Source: CBDCBA01 sp965214125
Lineage (GTDB): Bacteria; Planctomycetota; Phycisphaerae; Tepidisphaerales; Tepidisphaeraceae
Direction of reading: 5' to 3'
NCBI GenBank assembly: GCA_965214125.1
Contig: CBDCBA010000027.1
Span: 1 to 64,000 of the forward strand
DNA length: 64,000 bases
This document shows positions 49,144-59,696 of this stretch, piece by piece (position 1 is the stretch's first letter; each line of letters opens with the position of its first letter). Made by a program: the position numbers and the translations under genes. The notes below the pieces were generated by a model. That model did no database searches, was not told where the DNA came from, and was given only the letters and a program-made list of their open reading frames with translations.

Positions 49144-49734
49144 CTACTTGTTGCTTCGGTTCACGAGCCACTGTTGATACTGCCCTTCCGCTTGGACAGA
49201 CATGCTTCGGAAAGGTATTCCCGTTCCAACGCCACTCCATGTAACAGATGCCTGCTCGATAATGTAAAGAACTTCGCCGTCGCGTCTGCTTTGCAGATGC
49301 CAAGCATGACCAGGGTGATTCGCAACGGTGTCATAAAGCAAGGACGCTATTTGATCGTCAGGTCGCGTTGCTTTGGGTTTTCTCTTCGACTTTTGCACAC
49401 GATGTTTGTTGTCCATGACACCGGACCACATTCGATCGTCTTCGAAATCGATTAAGAAGTACGTCCACATGGTTTCCCCTATCTCTCTATACTGAATCAG
49501 GCCCCATTCGCCCGGCCACCAAGAAGCTCGCGCGACGACCACTGCGTCTTCGCCGTCCAACCCGCCTATCCGAAACATCGCGGACAGTCGAAACAGACAT
49601 TGAACTTCGGCAACCTCCTCTTCCGTAAGGCGATCATCCTCTTGCTGCAACGCGAACGGCTTTGAATCCTGAACGACTTGGGCAGATGACAGCACCATTG
49701 TCAGGACAAACGCCATGCCAACTGACCAATACAT
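49144..49734 (-). CDS. secreted protein of unknown function in a lower-GC patch
   Basis: A 196-residue protein I do not recognise. ATG 49734 is followed by a signal-like segment (MYWSVGMAFVLTMVLSSAQV). The mature part is acidic at first (LQQEDDRLTEEEVAEVQCLF), with an aromatic patch WPGEWGLIQYREIGETMWTY, a basic middle (QKSKRKPKATRPDD) and a closing TGIPFRSMSVQAEGQYQQWL. Base composition over about 49.1-49.9 kb is visibly more AT-rich than its surroundings, suggesting a different origin. No partner genes are evident. Confidence 0.62.
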   Translation of the reverse strand: MYWSVGMAFVLTMVLSSAQVVQDSKPFALQQEDDRLTEEEVAEVQCLFRLSAMFRIGGLDGEDAVVVARASWWPGEWGLIQYREIGETMWTYFLIDFEDDRMWSGVMDNKHRVQKSKRKPKATRPDDQIASLLYDTVANHPGHAWHLQSRRDGEVLYIIEQASVTWSGVGTGIPFRSMSVQAEGQYQQWLVNRSNK

Positions 49735-49964
49735 TTGAGCCTCGTTTCGATTCGATATTATCGAGGATAATCCAGGAAAATTTCCGAGAACATGTTCGTA
49801 CACATATACCACCGCGAACGCTCGGTGCCGTGAGCCCATCACGACTCGCCAACTTACCGCGATTCTGGCTTCGCCGCCATCGGATTGCATTTCTCAATGA
49901 CCGTTGTGGGCTTTCGATTGGAATGCGGCGTTCAGGCTCGCGGGGGACCGTTCTACGATGGGCG

Positions 49965-51644
49965 ATGCCCAAGACCCGCCGCGAAGTGCTTGCCGCTGTT
50001 GCCACATCCGCCGCTGTTACCTCCGTCGCCGGCGGGAAGGCCGAGCCGGCGACGCGGCAGGCGGCGAGCGAGGACGACGACCCGATCGCGACGGCCGGCG
50101 CGTTGGTCGGTCGCAACTTCAGTCCGGATGAACGCGCGCTCATGCGGGCTGGCCTTGCGCGGACGCGAGGCGGGCTTGCGGCGTTGCGGCAGGTCGAGAT
50201 GCCGCCGGCGTTGGAGGCGGCGATGATTTTTGATCCCGTGCTGCCGGGGCGGACGCTGGAGCAAGGGCCGATCGAGGCGAGGCGGCCGGAGGTTGAGGTG
50301 AAGGACGCCGATAATCTCGCGTTCGCCAGCGTCGCGGAGCTTGGCAAGCTGCTGCGGGCGGGCGAAGTGACGAGCGTGCAGTTGACGACGCTGTCGCTCG
50401 ACCGCCTGAAACAGCACGGGCCGGCGTTGCACTGCGTGGTCAATCTCACCGAAGCCCTCGCGATGCGCCAGGCGAAGGCGGCCGATGATGCGATGGCCGA
50501 GGGTCGCGACCTCGGGCCGCTGCACGGCATTCCGTACGGGGCGAAGGACTTGCTCTCGACGGCCGACTACCCGACGACCTACGGCGTCGGGCCGTACGAA
50601 CAGCAGATTTTCAAGGCGAACGCGACCGTCGTCGATCGTCTCGCCGCCGCGGGGGCGGTGCTGGTCGCGAAGCTCAGCCTGGGCGAACTGGCGATGGGCG
50701 ACGTCTGGTTCGGCGGGTTGACGCGGAACCCGTGGGATCCGGAGCAGGGATCGAGCGGCAGCAGCGCCGGCAGTTGCAGCGCGGTGGCGGCGGGCCTGGT
50801 GCCGTTCGCGATCGGCAGCGAGACGCTCGGCAGCATCGTGAGCCCGTGCGTCGTCTGCGGCACGTGCGGCCTGCGCCCGACGTTTGGCCGCGTGCCGCGC
50901 ACTGGGGCGATGCCGCTGTCGCGCACGATGGACAAGCTCGGCCCGATCGCGCGGCGGGTCGATGACTTGGCGCTCGTGCTCGCTGCCATCGCCGGGCCGG
51001 ATGAGCAGGACCCGACCTGCCACGCCGCCGGCTACGCCTTTCCGCACGATGGGCCGATCAAGGTCGGCTTCGACAGCGTGGCGTTCGGGGCAGTCGAGCG
51101 GCTGCGGAACGAAGAGGTGAAGCAGGCGTACCGCGACGCGCTCGAACGCTGCAGCGAGTTGTTTGGCGAATTGATCGAGGTCGAGTTGCCGCGCGACCGC
51201 CTCTTGTTCCCAACGGCGATGGCAACGGTCGAGGCGGAGGCGGCCGAGAGTTTCGAGGAGCTCCAAACCGGCGGGCGGCTTGACGAACTCATCCAGCAGG
51301 AGGCGAACAGTTGGCCCAACACGTTCCGGCGGGCGAGCCTCTTGCCGGCGGTCGATTTTCTGCGATTTCAACGGCTACGCCGCCGGTTCATGCAACAGAT
51401 CGACGCGGCGATGGCGGGGGTCGACGTCTTCGTCACCGTCCCGCGGCTGGGCCCGAACCTGGCGCTGACGAACCTGACGGGCCACCCCTGCTGCATCGGC
51501 CGGTTGGCGGTCATCAAGGGTCGCCCGCACCAGATCGAGTTCGTCGGCCAGCTCTACGGCGAGGCGAAGCTGGCAACGGTTGCCAGCCGCTTCGAGGTGA
51601 CCGTCGACGCCCGCAACGAGTGGCCACGCGAGCGGTGGGCGTAG
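49965..51644 (+). CDS. amidase signature-family hydrolase with Tat-like leader
   Basis: A 559-residue amidase. The Ser-cisSer-Lys triad is visible: Lys in GIPYGAKDLLSTADYP and the Gly/Ser-rich loop GSSGSSAGSCSAVAAGLVPF, continuing AIGSETLGSIVSP. The N-terminus MPKTRREVLAAVATSAAVTS has an RR-containing signal-like start, so export is possible. Amidase signature enzymes hydrolyse carboxamides; the family also includes GatA. The C-terminal part lacks GatA features, so it is called a general amidase. ATG 49965 is chosen; the open frame upstream has no signal character and lies in the AT-richer patch. A Uma2-like gene follows after 17 bases. Confidence 0.88.
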   Translation: MPKTRREVLAAVATSAAVTSVAGGKAEPATRQAASEDDDPIATAGALVGRNFSPDERALMRAGLARTRGGLAALRQVEMPPALEAAMIFDPVLPGRTLEQGPIEARRPEVEVKDADNLAFASVAELGKLLRAGEVTSVQLTTLSLDRLKQHGPALHCVVNLTEALAMRQAKAADDAMAEGRDLGPLHGIPYGAKDLLSTADYPTTYGVGPYEQQIFKANATVVDRLAAAGAVLVAKLSLGELAMGDVWFGGLTRNPWDPEQGSSGSSAGSCSAVAAGLVPFAIGSETLGSIVSPCVVCGTCGLRPTFGRVPRTGAMPLSRTMDKLGPIARRVDDLALVLAAIAGPDEQDPTCHAAGYAFPHDGPIKVGFDSVAFGAVERLRNEEVKQAYRDALERCSELFGELIEVELPRDRLLFPTAMATVEAEAAESFEELQTGGRLDELIQQEANSWPNTFRRASLLPAVDFLRFQRLRRRFMQQIDAAMAGVDVFVTVPRLGPNLALTNLTGHPCCIGRLAVIKGRPHQIEFVGQLYGEAKLATVASRFEVTVDARNEWPRERWA

Positions 51645-51661
51645 CGTGGTACACTGTCCGC

Positions 51662-52417
51662 ATGATCGATACGCTTGAACATCCCGCAGTCGGGCCGGTC
51701 AAGGAGAGCAAGCGGGAGTCAATCCCACGGCTGGAAACCGGCGATCATCTCAGCCGCGAGGAGTTCCACCGCCGCTATGAAGCTATGGGCGACGGCACGC
51801 GGGCGGAGTTGATCGAGGGCGTCGTCTACGTGTATAGCAGTGGCGTGCCGTCACCCGTCAGTCTCGACAAACACTCCGAACCACACTTCGACCTCGTGAC
51901 TTGGCTCGGCTTCTATCGCGCTAAGGTTCCGAGCTTGCGTCGCGGAATCGACGGCACTGTCTTTGCCGACCAAGACAACGAGCCGCAGCCGGATGTGCTG
52001 CTGGGCATTCCGGAGGCGGCCGGCGGGCAGACGCGGATGGTCGAGCGCAACGGGAAGCAATATGTGGCCAACGCGCCCGAACTGGTCGGCGAAGTCGGTG
52101 CAAGCACGGCGAGCATTGATCTCAACGCAAAGCTTCGGGCTTATCAACGCAACGGCGTGCGGGAGTACATCGTGTTACTTACCGAAGAAGATCCGCCCGA
52201 GTTGCGTTGGCTCGCGCTCGAAAACGGTCGCTTCCAGCCGTTGAAGCCGGATTCGGCCGATGGCCTGCTCAAAAGCCGCGTCCTCCCAGGCCTTTGGCTC
52301 AATGTTGATGCGTTGCTGCGGGGAGATATGCAAGGCGTCTTCGCCGCCGTCGAACGCGGCTGCCAGACGTCCGAACACGCGGCCTTTGTCCAACGCCTCG
52401 CAGCGGCTAAGGCCTGA
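51662..52417 (+). CDS. Uma2-family PD-(D/E)XK nuclease-like protein
   Basis: A 251-residue Uma2 (DUF820) protein. The fold motifs are RAELIEGVVYVYSSGVPSPV, then EPQPDVLLGIPEAA with the catalytic-type Asp, LVGEVGASTASIDLNAKLRA with Glu, and the Tyr-rich AYQRNGVREYIVLL. Such proteins are very common in planctomycetes and cyanobacteria; their function is unproven, with DNA cleavage predicted from the fold. It is preceded by the amidase (17 bases) and overlaps the convergent secreted-protein gene by 11 bases. The C-terminal extension (from LKPDSADGLL) is normal for the family. Confidence 0.88.
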   Translation: MIDTLEHPAVGPVKESKRESIPRLETGDHLSREEFHRRYEAMGDGTRAELIEGVVYVYSSGVPSPVSLDKHSEPHFDLVTWLGFYRAKVPSLRRGIDGTVFADQDNEPQPDVLLGIPEAAGGQTRMVERNGKQYVANAPELVGEVGASTASIDLNAKLRAYQRNGVREYIVLLTEEDPPELRWLALENGRFQPLKPDSADGLLKSRVLPGLWLNVDALLRGDMQGVFAAVERGCQTSEHAAFVQRLAAAKA

Positions 52418-53630
52418 TCTGCATCGTTTGGAACGAGCCGTTCAGACTGTTGTCTGCGTTCGGATCGTAGTTGATGTCGTTGGTCAGGATGATCGTGCCG
52501 TCGTCGCCGTAGTGGGCGTGGTCGTAGCCGCTGGGCAGGTTCACGTACTCGTTCGTGCCGGGGATCACGTAGTCCTCGCGGTCGGTCAGGGCGTTGATCG
52601 TGGCGTCCTGGATGCGCTCGTTCGAGGCCATGCGGTTGTCGTAGGAGCGCTGCTGGAGATCGCTGACGTAGCGGGCCGTCTCGGCGTTGATCTGGCGAAT
52701 CGCCTCATCGGTCCCGATGTTCATGCCCATGATCTTCGCCTGGTGCTCGGCCCGCATGCGGGCCCACTCGGGCACGGGGCGCAGCGAACCGGCGGCCATC
52801 TCGGCGAGGGCGAGCGTGGCGTCGGAGGCGTCGCTCGGCCCGCGGAACGTGACGTGGTGCGTGACCGACCAGTAGTACTTGTCCGCCGCCATGAAGTTGA
52901 AGTGATTGGCGAGGTAGGTGGTGGCGAAGACACTCGCCTCCTCCATCGCCCGTCCGTTGAGTTGGTAGGTGGCGGTGATGAGCAACGCGCGGCCGTCGGC
53001 GGAGCCGGTGATGCTGCCGTCGTTCGCGGGCGCGGGGGTCTGGGCGAGGTTCTGCTGGGCGCCGCGGCGCAGCTCGGCGGTCGGACCGGGAATCTCGAAG
53101 CAATTCACGACCTGAAAGTTGGTCACGCCCGGCCGCTGCGCCGTCTCGCTGTTCTGCTGGTAGAAGGCCCTCCACTCGTCCGTGGAGTTGGGCATGTAGA
53201 GGTTCGGCAGGCCACGCTCGCTGACGCTGCCGTTCATCGGGCGCTGCTGCATCGCCTCCTGGCGCGGGCGGTAGTCGATCAGCGACAGTTCCGGCCCGAC
53301 CTCGACCTCCACGCCCTCGGGGCTGACCAGCCTCACCTTCTGGCTGGGCATGTGCCCGCTGTACTGCTGCGCCGGCCACCACGCCCCGCCCTCGGCCCGC
53401 CAGCCCCGGGGCACGAGGATCGTGTGCGACGGCATGTTGTGCATGCCGGGGTCGGTCAGCGTCACCCGCTTGAAGACCATCTGCTGCGGCGACGCCCCCG
53501 CCGGCTGCTGCTGCGCCGCCGGCGGCGCGGTGCGGCGGGCACCGGGGATGCCGTGCTGCGCCAACGCGGGGGGGGCCATCCACACGAGGGCAACGGTTGC
53601 GAGAACGGCAAGGCGGCGGGTTATCGGCAT
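52407..53630 (-). CDS. exported protein of unknown function
   Basis: A 407-residue protein. The signal peptide is MPITRRLAVLATVALVWMAP, cleaved near ALAQ. A Pro/Ala/Gln linker (APPAAQQQPAGASPQQ) follows. The mature domain has VLVPRGWRAEGGAWWPAQQY-like beta strands, an acidic/Gln-rich region, KYYWSVTHHVTFRGPSDASD and a C-terminal part with EDYVIPGTNEYVNLPSGYDH. I cannot name the family with confidence. Its 3' end overlaps the convergent Uma2-like gene by 11 bases. FkbM and ilvB lie on the same strand about 50 bases upstream. Confidence 0.72.
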   Translation of the reverse strand: MPITRRLAVLATVALVWMAPPALAQHGIPGARRTAPPAAQQQPAGASPQQMVFKRVTLTDPGMHNMPSHTILVPRGWRAEGGAWWPAQQYSGHMPSQKVRLVSPEGVEVEVGPELSLIDYRPRQEAMQQRPMNGSVSERGLPNLYMPNSTDEWRAFYQQNSETAQRPGVTNFQVVNCFEIPGPTAELRRGAQQNLAQTPAPANDGSITGSADGRALLITATYQLNGRAMEEASVFATTYLANHFNFMAADKYYWSVTHHVTFRGPSDASDATLALAEMAAGSLRPVPEWARMRAEHQAKIMGMNIGTDEAIRQINAETARYVSDLQQRSYDNRMASNERIQDATINALTDREDYVIPGTNEYVNLPSGYDHAHYGDDGTIILTNDINYDPNADNSLNGSFQTMQIRP

Positions 53631-53680
53631 CGGCGTCGGCTGGGGTCAACGGCCCATGCGACCAGATTGACGCCGCGGGG

Positions 53681-54405
53681 TCAAGCGAAATCGGCGCGTA
53701 CGAACGTGTACTCGCACCCCCCGGCGGCAACGTGGGCGATGCGATAGCCAGCCTCACGCAGCGACGCCAGCGCCGCCTTTGTATCGCGTGGCTTCGGGGC
53801 GCCATCGTGCTTCCAGCGTTGGTGAAACTCGATCAGGATCTGCGCCGGCCAACTGGCACGCTGGCTCATCGTGTCGAGCGCGCTTGGCAGGACCGCGTAC
53901 TCGCTGCCCTCGATGTCGACCTTCAGCACGTCCGGCGGCTGGCCGACGTGGTCGAGCAAGGTGGCGTAGGTGCGAACCTCGGCCCGTGTCGCCTCGCCGA
54001 CGCCGTCGCTGCGGGCCATGCTGAACGATTCGAGCCCCGCCTCCCGCGGCGGCGCGAACGTGGCGACGCCGTCGTAATCCGCCAAACCGAGCGGGTGGAC
54101 GACGAACTGCGGCGGCAACGCCTGCTCCGCCACCCACGCGAGCGCCAGCGGCGTCGGGTCGAAGGCGTGGACGTGGCAGCCGAACCGGTCGATGAGCGCC
54201 CGCTCGAAGTCGATGTCGCGCCCGATGCCGACCGTCCAAACGACCGTCTCCGCCGACAGCCCGCGCTCGGCGATGGCCCACCGGCCGAAGCCTTCGCCGA
54301 GGTGCAGCAACGGAACCTTCACCTCCGGCCTGGCGAACACGTCTTTGCCGCGCACGCTCCTCCACCAGCGGTGAAGCGTTTTGCGAAACGGCGGGGACGA
54401 GTCGC

Positions 54406-54409
<4 letters not shown>
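53681..54409 (-). CDS. FkbM-family methyltransferase
   Basis: A 242-residue SAM-dependent methyltransferase of the FkbM type, which O-methylates sugars or small molecules. Motifs are VWTVGIGRDIDFERALIDRF (altered glycine-rich SAM site), HVHAFDPTPLALAWVAEQAL, PPDVLKVDIEGSEYAVLPSA with the FkbM-typical VDIEGSE, and QILIEFHQRWKHDG. The start ATG 54409 overlaps the ilvB stop (ATGA). The coupling to acetolactate synthase is odd; the substrate may be a surface glycan rather than an amino-acid intermediate. Confidence 0.85.
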
Positions 54410-56163
<1,754 letters not shown>

Positions 56164-56561
56164 GTGCGGCGGGGCTGTGGCGGCGGGCGGCGGTCGAAAG
56201 CGTGGCGGCGGCTGATGTACCTCGGGCCGGCCTCCGGGCAGTGGCCCGAAAACCGGCGGGGTCGGCCGACGCCGCGCGCTGCGCGTCGTCGGCTAAAGAA
56301 CCAGGCTAAGGATCGGCGTGAGAACGAGGTTGACTCGAAGGAGAGGGAGCATCACGCGCGGGCCGGCGATCCGCCGGTCGCCGACATTGGAATCGCCGCG
56401 TCCGACAATGTCAACCGGGCCGGCAGATTTCCACCCAACTTTGGGTCGGAGCGCTTGCGGCGGAGCCGATCGCATGGCATGGTCTGCGAGCCGTCCGGGG
56501 TGGGCGGCCCGCGGGCGCGGCGGAACCGGCGTCGAGCCAGATCACAGCAAGGGAGCGACCC
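56164..56561. other. intergenic region between ilvB and a zinc-ribbon protein gene
   Basis: A 398-base gap between divergent genes, without a recognisable gene. It holds a hairpin: GCCGACGCCGCGC (56265-56277) pairs with GCGCGTCGTCGGC (56281-56293) with one mismatch, and ends GGCTAAA like the element at 57860-57925. Promoters for both genes presumably lie here; I could not place -35/-10 boxes with confidence, and I see no recognisable leader peptide before ilvB. Confidence 0.6.
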
Positions 56562-57140
56562 GTGAGCGCCACGTCCCCGCAAGCCACCGCCGCGCCGCAA
56601 ACAGGCCCGCCGACGCAGATGATCTTCTGCCCGTCGTGCCTGACGCGCATGAAAACCCGCGCCAATCTGCCCAAGGGCAAGAAGGTGCGTTGCCCCAAGT
56701 GCCAGCAGCCGGTCGACCCGCATTCCGCCGCCGCGGTCGGGTCAACCCGTCTCAAAACCAAGGCCGCCATCGAGGCCGACGCAAAGGACTGGCCCGAGTG
56801 GGTCTGGGCCATCATCATCGGCGTCGGCAACGGGCTGCCGTTCGGGGCGTTCTTCGGCTTCGCGATGGGCGTGATCTTCGGCAGCTTCCTCATCTCTGCC
56901 GGCGACAGCCTGATGCTCGCGTCGGTCCTGAGCGGCACGGTGGCCGCAGTCGGCTACGCGGTGTTCGGCACGGGCGTGGCGCTGTCGATGGTCTTCACCG
57001 GCAGCAGCATCGTCGCGTACATCGTCGGCGTGGTGCTGGTGATCCCGGCCTTCTTCCTGTTCGGCTGGTTCGGCGTGCTGGGAACGATCATGTTCGTCGT
57101 CCTAATCGAGCGGATCGTGGAGTGGAAGATCTACAGCTAA
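56562..57140 (+). CDS. zinc-ribbon membrane protein of unknown function
   Basis: A 192-residue protein. Residues about 20-50 form a zinc ribbon, with MIFCPSCLTRMKTRANLPKG and VRCPKCQQPVDPH (two CxxC pairs). Four hydrophobic helices follow: WVWAIIIGVGNGLPFGAFFG, SFLISAGDSLMLASVLSGTV, GVALSMVFTGSSIVAYIVGV and VIPAFFLFGWFGVLGTIMFV. GTG 56562 has AGGGAG eight bases upstream. The TAA stop overlaps the outer arm of the nested repeat at 57137-57294. Zinc-ribbon/TM proteins of this kind are common in planctomycetes and of unknown role. Confidence 0.75.
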   Translation: MSATSPQATAAPQTGPPTQMIFCPSCLTRMKTRANLPKGKKVRCPKCQQPVDPHSAAAVGSTRLKTKAAIEADAKDWPEWVWAIIIGVGNGLPFGAFFGFAMGVIFGSFLISAGDSLMLASVLSGTVAAVGYAVFGTGVALSMVFTGSSIVAYIVGVVLVIPAFFLFGWFGVLGTIMFVVLIERIVEWKIYS

Positions 57141-57294
57141 AGCAGCTTGCGCAATGCTCGCTCGTATCAGTTCTGTTGTTAGCCGCCCGCAGGAGCGGGC
57201 GCGTCGGGTCAATGACGCAGCAGCGCCCGCTCCCGCGGGCGGCTAACAACAGAGTCGGCTCGGGCGCGAACAAATATACCGCAAGCTGCTCTAA
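57137..57294. repeat. nested composite inverted repeat
   Basis: Two inverted repeats are nested. The outer arms are 57137-57151 (CTAAAGCAGCTTGCG) and 57280-57294 (complementary with one mismatch). The inner arms are 57173-57202 and 57223-57252, 30 bases each with one mismatch (CTGTTGTTAGCCGCCCGC...), around 20 bases. The whole 158-base structure sits between the zinc-ribbon and thioesterase genes. One explanation is an element inserted in the loop of another. Confidence 0.85.
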
Positions 57295-57328
57295 TCTGCC
57301 CGTCGCAAGATTGCTACGCTCGCCCACG

Positions 57329-57781
57329 ATGGAGACTGACGCACAGGCACTGCGCGAGTACGTCGCCACGCACCTGCCGCTCTCGACCGCGATGGGCGTC
57401 GCCATCGAGCGGGCGGATGACGCCGGCGTAACGCTCTCGTTCCCGATCGCGCCCAACCTCAACCACGAGCAAACGGCCTTCGGCGGAAGCCTGTCGGCGG
57501 CGGGGATGCTCGCCGGCTGGGGCCTGATCTGGCTGCGGGCGCGCCGCCTCGACCCGACGCCGCGCCTGGTGATTGCCGAGAGCCAGACGCGGTTCATCCG
57601 CCCCGTCGACGCCGACTTCCACGCCCGCGCCGCCTGGCCGCGCCCCGACGCGTGGGCGATGGCCGCGGACGCGGTCGAGCGGCACGGGCGGGCGAAGCTG
57701 TCGATCCGCACGGAGCTGGTGGTCGCCGACCGCGTCGCCGCCGTCCACGACGGAGACTTCGCGGTCATCGCGCGAAACTAG
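57329..57781 (+). CDS. YiiD/DUF4442-like thioesterase
   Basis: A 150-residue hot-dog-fold thioesterase. The C-terminal YiiD-type region reads LPLSTAMGVAIERADDAGVT, PNLNHEQTAFGGSLSAAGML with the NHxxTxFGGSL motif, and LVIAESQTRFIRPVDADFHA. It probably hydrolyses an acyl-CoA or acyl-carrier-protein thioester; substrate unknown. ATG 57329 gives METDAQALREYVATHLPLST. There is no upstream partner within 188 bases because the nested repeat intervenes. The stop TAG is followed by a repeat at 57860-57925. Confidence 0.85.
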   Translation: METDAQALREYVATHLPLSTAMGVAIERADDAGVTLSFPIAPNLNHEQTAFGGSLSAAGMLAGWGLIWLRARRLDPTPRLVIAESQTRFIRPVDADFHARAAWPRPDAWAMAADAVERHGRAKLSIRTELVVADRVAAVHDGDFAVIARN

Positions 57782-57859
57782 AGCGGACGCGGCGCCTTCT
57801 CCCGCCTTTGCATGCCCGGCAGAAGTGCGACCCGACTCAGGTTGAGAACGGACGTGCCG

Positions 57860-57925
57860 TTTAGCCGCCCCGCCTTGCGAGGCGCGTCGATTGCGCCGAG
57901 CGCCCCGCAAGGCGGGGCGGCTAAA
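57860..57925. repeat. 26-bp-arm inverted repeat, TTTAGCCGCCCCGCCTTGCG type
   Basis: Arms 57860-57885 and 57900-57925 pair with one mismatch around 14 bases. It lies between the thioesterase and the convergent epimerase gene. Its TTTAGCCG(C) start resembles the ends of the elements at 47927 and 57173 (TAGCCG), suggesting a family with common ends and variable interiors. It could serve as terminator for both neighbours. Confidence 0.85.
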
Positions 57926-57952
57926 GCCCAAACTACGGTCGAGTTTCAATGT

Positions 57953-58972
57953 TTACGCCTCGACGGGTTGGAGGCCCATTGCCGTCAGTTCATCGACCAT
58001 GCCGTCGAGCAGCGGATCGTTCGCCGGTGCCAGGCCGCCGGTGCGTTCGAGTTCGGCCAGCGTGCGGCTGGCGCCAGTGGCGAAGTCGATGTCGCAGGTG
58101 AACTCCGGCACGTCCCGCACGGCGGCGGCGCTGGTGTAGGCGCCGTGGTAGCCGGTGATCTCGCGGAGCAGGCTGAAGCGGTCAGGATCCTTCGCCACGA
58201 TCCAGTCGCGCGGGGCGAAGAGCAGCCGAACCGGCTTGCCGAAGTGTTGGGCGGTTTCGCGGTAGTAATCGCGCCAGGTGAAGACGCGCTGGGTCGTCGT
58301 GTTGTAGCTCTTGCCGAACGTGACCTCGTTCATGGCGGCGTGGGCGAAGAACTTGCCGACGTCGTCGCGGTGGGTGCTGTTCCACAGGCCCAGCCCGTCG
58401 CCCGCGACGATCATCGGCAGGCCGGCCGGAATCCGGCTCCACCGCGGCGTGGAGAACTCAAGGTTGTCGATGAAGCCGCCCCCCTCGCCGTACGTGTTGC
58501 TCGGGCGAACGATCGTCGTCGCGAAGTCGTCCTGGTCCAGCAGGAACTGCTCGCACGCGAGCTTGTTCTTGCCGTAGCCGCTGATGGGCTCCTGCGGGAA
58601 CGACTCGTCGATCACCACGCCCGGCGGCACTTTGGTGCCGTAGGTGCAAACCGTGCTGCAGAACAGCAGGTGCTGCGCCCGCACTTGCCGCGCAAGCTTG
58701 GCCGTCGCCTCGGCCTGCTCGGGCGTGAAGGCGATCATGTCGATCAGTACGTCGAACGCCTCGCCATCGAAGGCCGACAGCATCGCCGGCACGTCGTTGC
58801 GGTCGCCGTGAACCTGGCGGACGTCGCCCGGCAACGGTTGGGTGTCCTTCGCGTCAGATTTGCCGCGGTTGAAGCAGACCACGTCGAGGTCGCCCGCGTC
58901 CGGCCGCTCTCGAAGAGCCTTCAAAATGCCGACGCTGATGAGTCCGGTGCCGCCGAGGAGCAGGATGCGCAT
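57953..58972 (-). CDS. NAD-dependent epimerase/dehydratase (extended SDR)
   Basis: A 339-residue extended short-chain dehydrogenase. The nucleotide site is RILLLGGTGLISVGILKALR and the catalytic YxxxK is in SGYGKNKLACEQFL, with HLLFCSTVCTYGTKVPPGV before it. The C-terminal half (GTKV...NSTHRDDVGKFFAHAAMN) matches sugar-nucleotide epimerases and isoflavone-reductase-like relatives; the substrate cannot be assigned. ATG 58972 starts MRILLLGGTG directly. The DUF2807 lipoprotein gene upstream ends 34 bases before this start on the same strand, so they may form an operon. Confidence 0.88.
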   Translation of the reverse strand: MRILLLGGTGLISVGILKALRERPDAGDLDVVCFNRGKSDAKDTQPLPGDVRQVHGDRNDVPAMLSAFDGEAFDVLIDMIAFTPEQAEATAKLARQVRAQHLLFCSTVCTYGTKVPPGVVIDESFPQEPISGYGKNKLACEQFLLDQDDFATTIVRPSNTYGEGGGFIDNLEFSTPRWSRIPAGLPMIVAGDGLGLWNSTHRDDVGKFFAHAAMNEVTFGKSYNTTTQRVFTWRDYYRETAQHFGKPVRLLFAPRDWIVAKDPDRFSLLREITGYHGAYTSAAAVRDVPEFTCDIDFATGASRTLAELERTGGLAPANDPLLDGMVDELTAMGLQPVEA

Positions 58973-59006
58973 GCGCTCAGCGTATCCGGCCTTGCCGGCA
59001 CCGCGA

Positions 59007-59678
59007 TTAGTTGACCTTCACCGCGCCGCTGCCGGTCACGGTCTGGTTGACGTTCGTCGGCGAGCCGTCGACCTCGATCTCGCCGCTGCCGCTGACGGTG
59101 GCCTGCACCGATTGGCTAGCCTGGAGCTCGATGTCGCCGCTGCCCGAAACGGTCGCGACGACGTCGGAGGCGGTGAGGTCGCCGGCCTCGATCTCGCCGC
59201 TGCCGCTGACAGTGAGCTCGACCACCGTCGCCTGCCCGTTCAAGGTGACGTCGCCGCTGCCGGCCACGGTGGCCTCGAAGCGGTCGCCCTCGATGCCGAC
59301 CACGCTCACCTCGCCGCTGCCGCTCAGGACCACGCCGGCGAGCGATCGCGCGACGATCGCCACCTGCACGCCGTCGCTGGGGTCGATGCTGCCCTGCGTG
59401 TTGATCGACAGCCGGCCGTTGACGCTCTTGAGTTCAATGAACTCGTGCAGGTTCTCGTCGGTCGTCACGCGGATCGACGGCTCGGCGTCGGGATCGATCA
59501 GGATCGTGACGTTTGCGCTCGACTGGAGCTCGACGCGGTCGATGCCGTCGAGCAGGGCCGGGTCGGCGGCGACCTCGGTCACGTTGCCGTTGCCGTCGAT
59601 GCCGCTGTTCAAGTTGCAGCCGGCAAGGGCGAGCAGGCACATCGAGAGCGTGGCCGGGAGTGGGCGGGAGCGGGTCAT
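59007..59678 (-). CDS. DUF2807 lipoprotein (head GIN domain)
   Basis: A 223-residue lipoprotein. The signal ends in the lipobox LLALAGC, with lipid-modified Cys near residue 21. The mature part starts NLNSGIDGNGNVTEVAADPA and folds as a beta-helix of short repeats with SGSGE/SGSGD at nearly every turn (VVLSGSGEVSVVGIEGDRFE, VTLNGQATVVELTVSGSGEI). DUF2807 proteins are envelope proteins of unknown function in many phyla. ATG 59678 lies 18 bases from the divergent ASCH-like start. The epimerase gene follows after 34 bases. Confidence 0.88.
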   Translation of the reverse strand: MTRSRPLPATLSMCLLALAGCNLNSGIDGNGNVTEVAADPALLDGIDRVELQSSANVTILIDPDAEPSIRVTTDENLHEFIELKSVNGRLSINTQGSIDPSDGVQVAIVARSLAGVVLSGSGEVSVVGIEGDRFEATVAGSGDVTLNGQATVVELTVSGSGEIEAGDLTASDVVATVSGSGDIELQASQSVQATVSGSGEIEVDGSPTNVNQTVTGSGAVKVN

Positions 59679-59696
59679 GCGGTAAGTTATGCGCCG

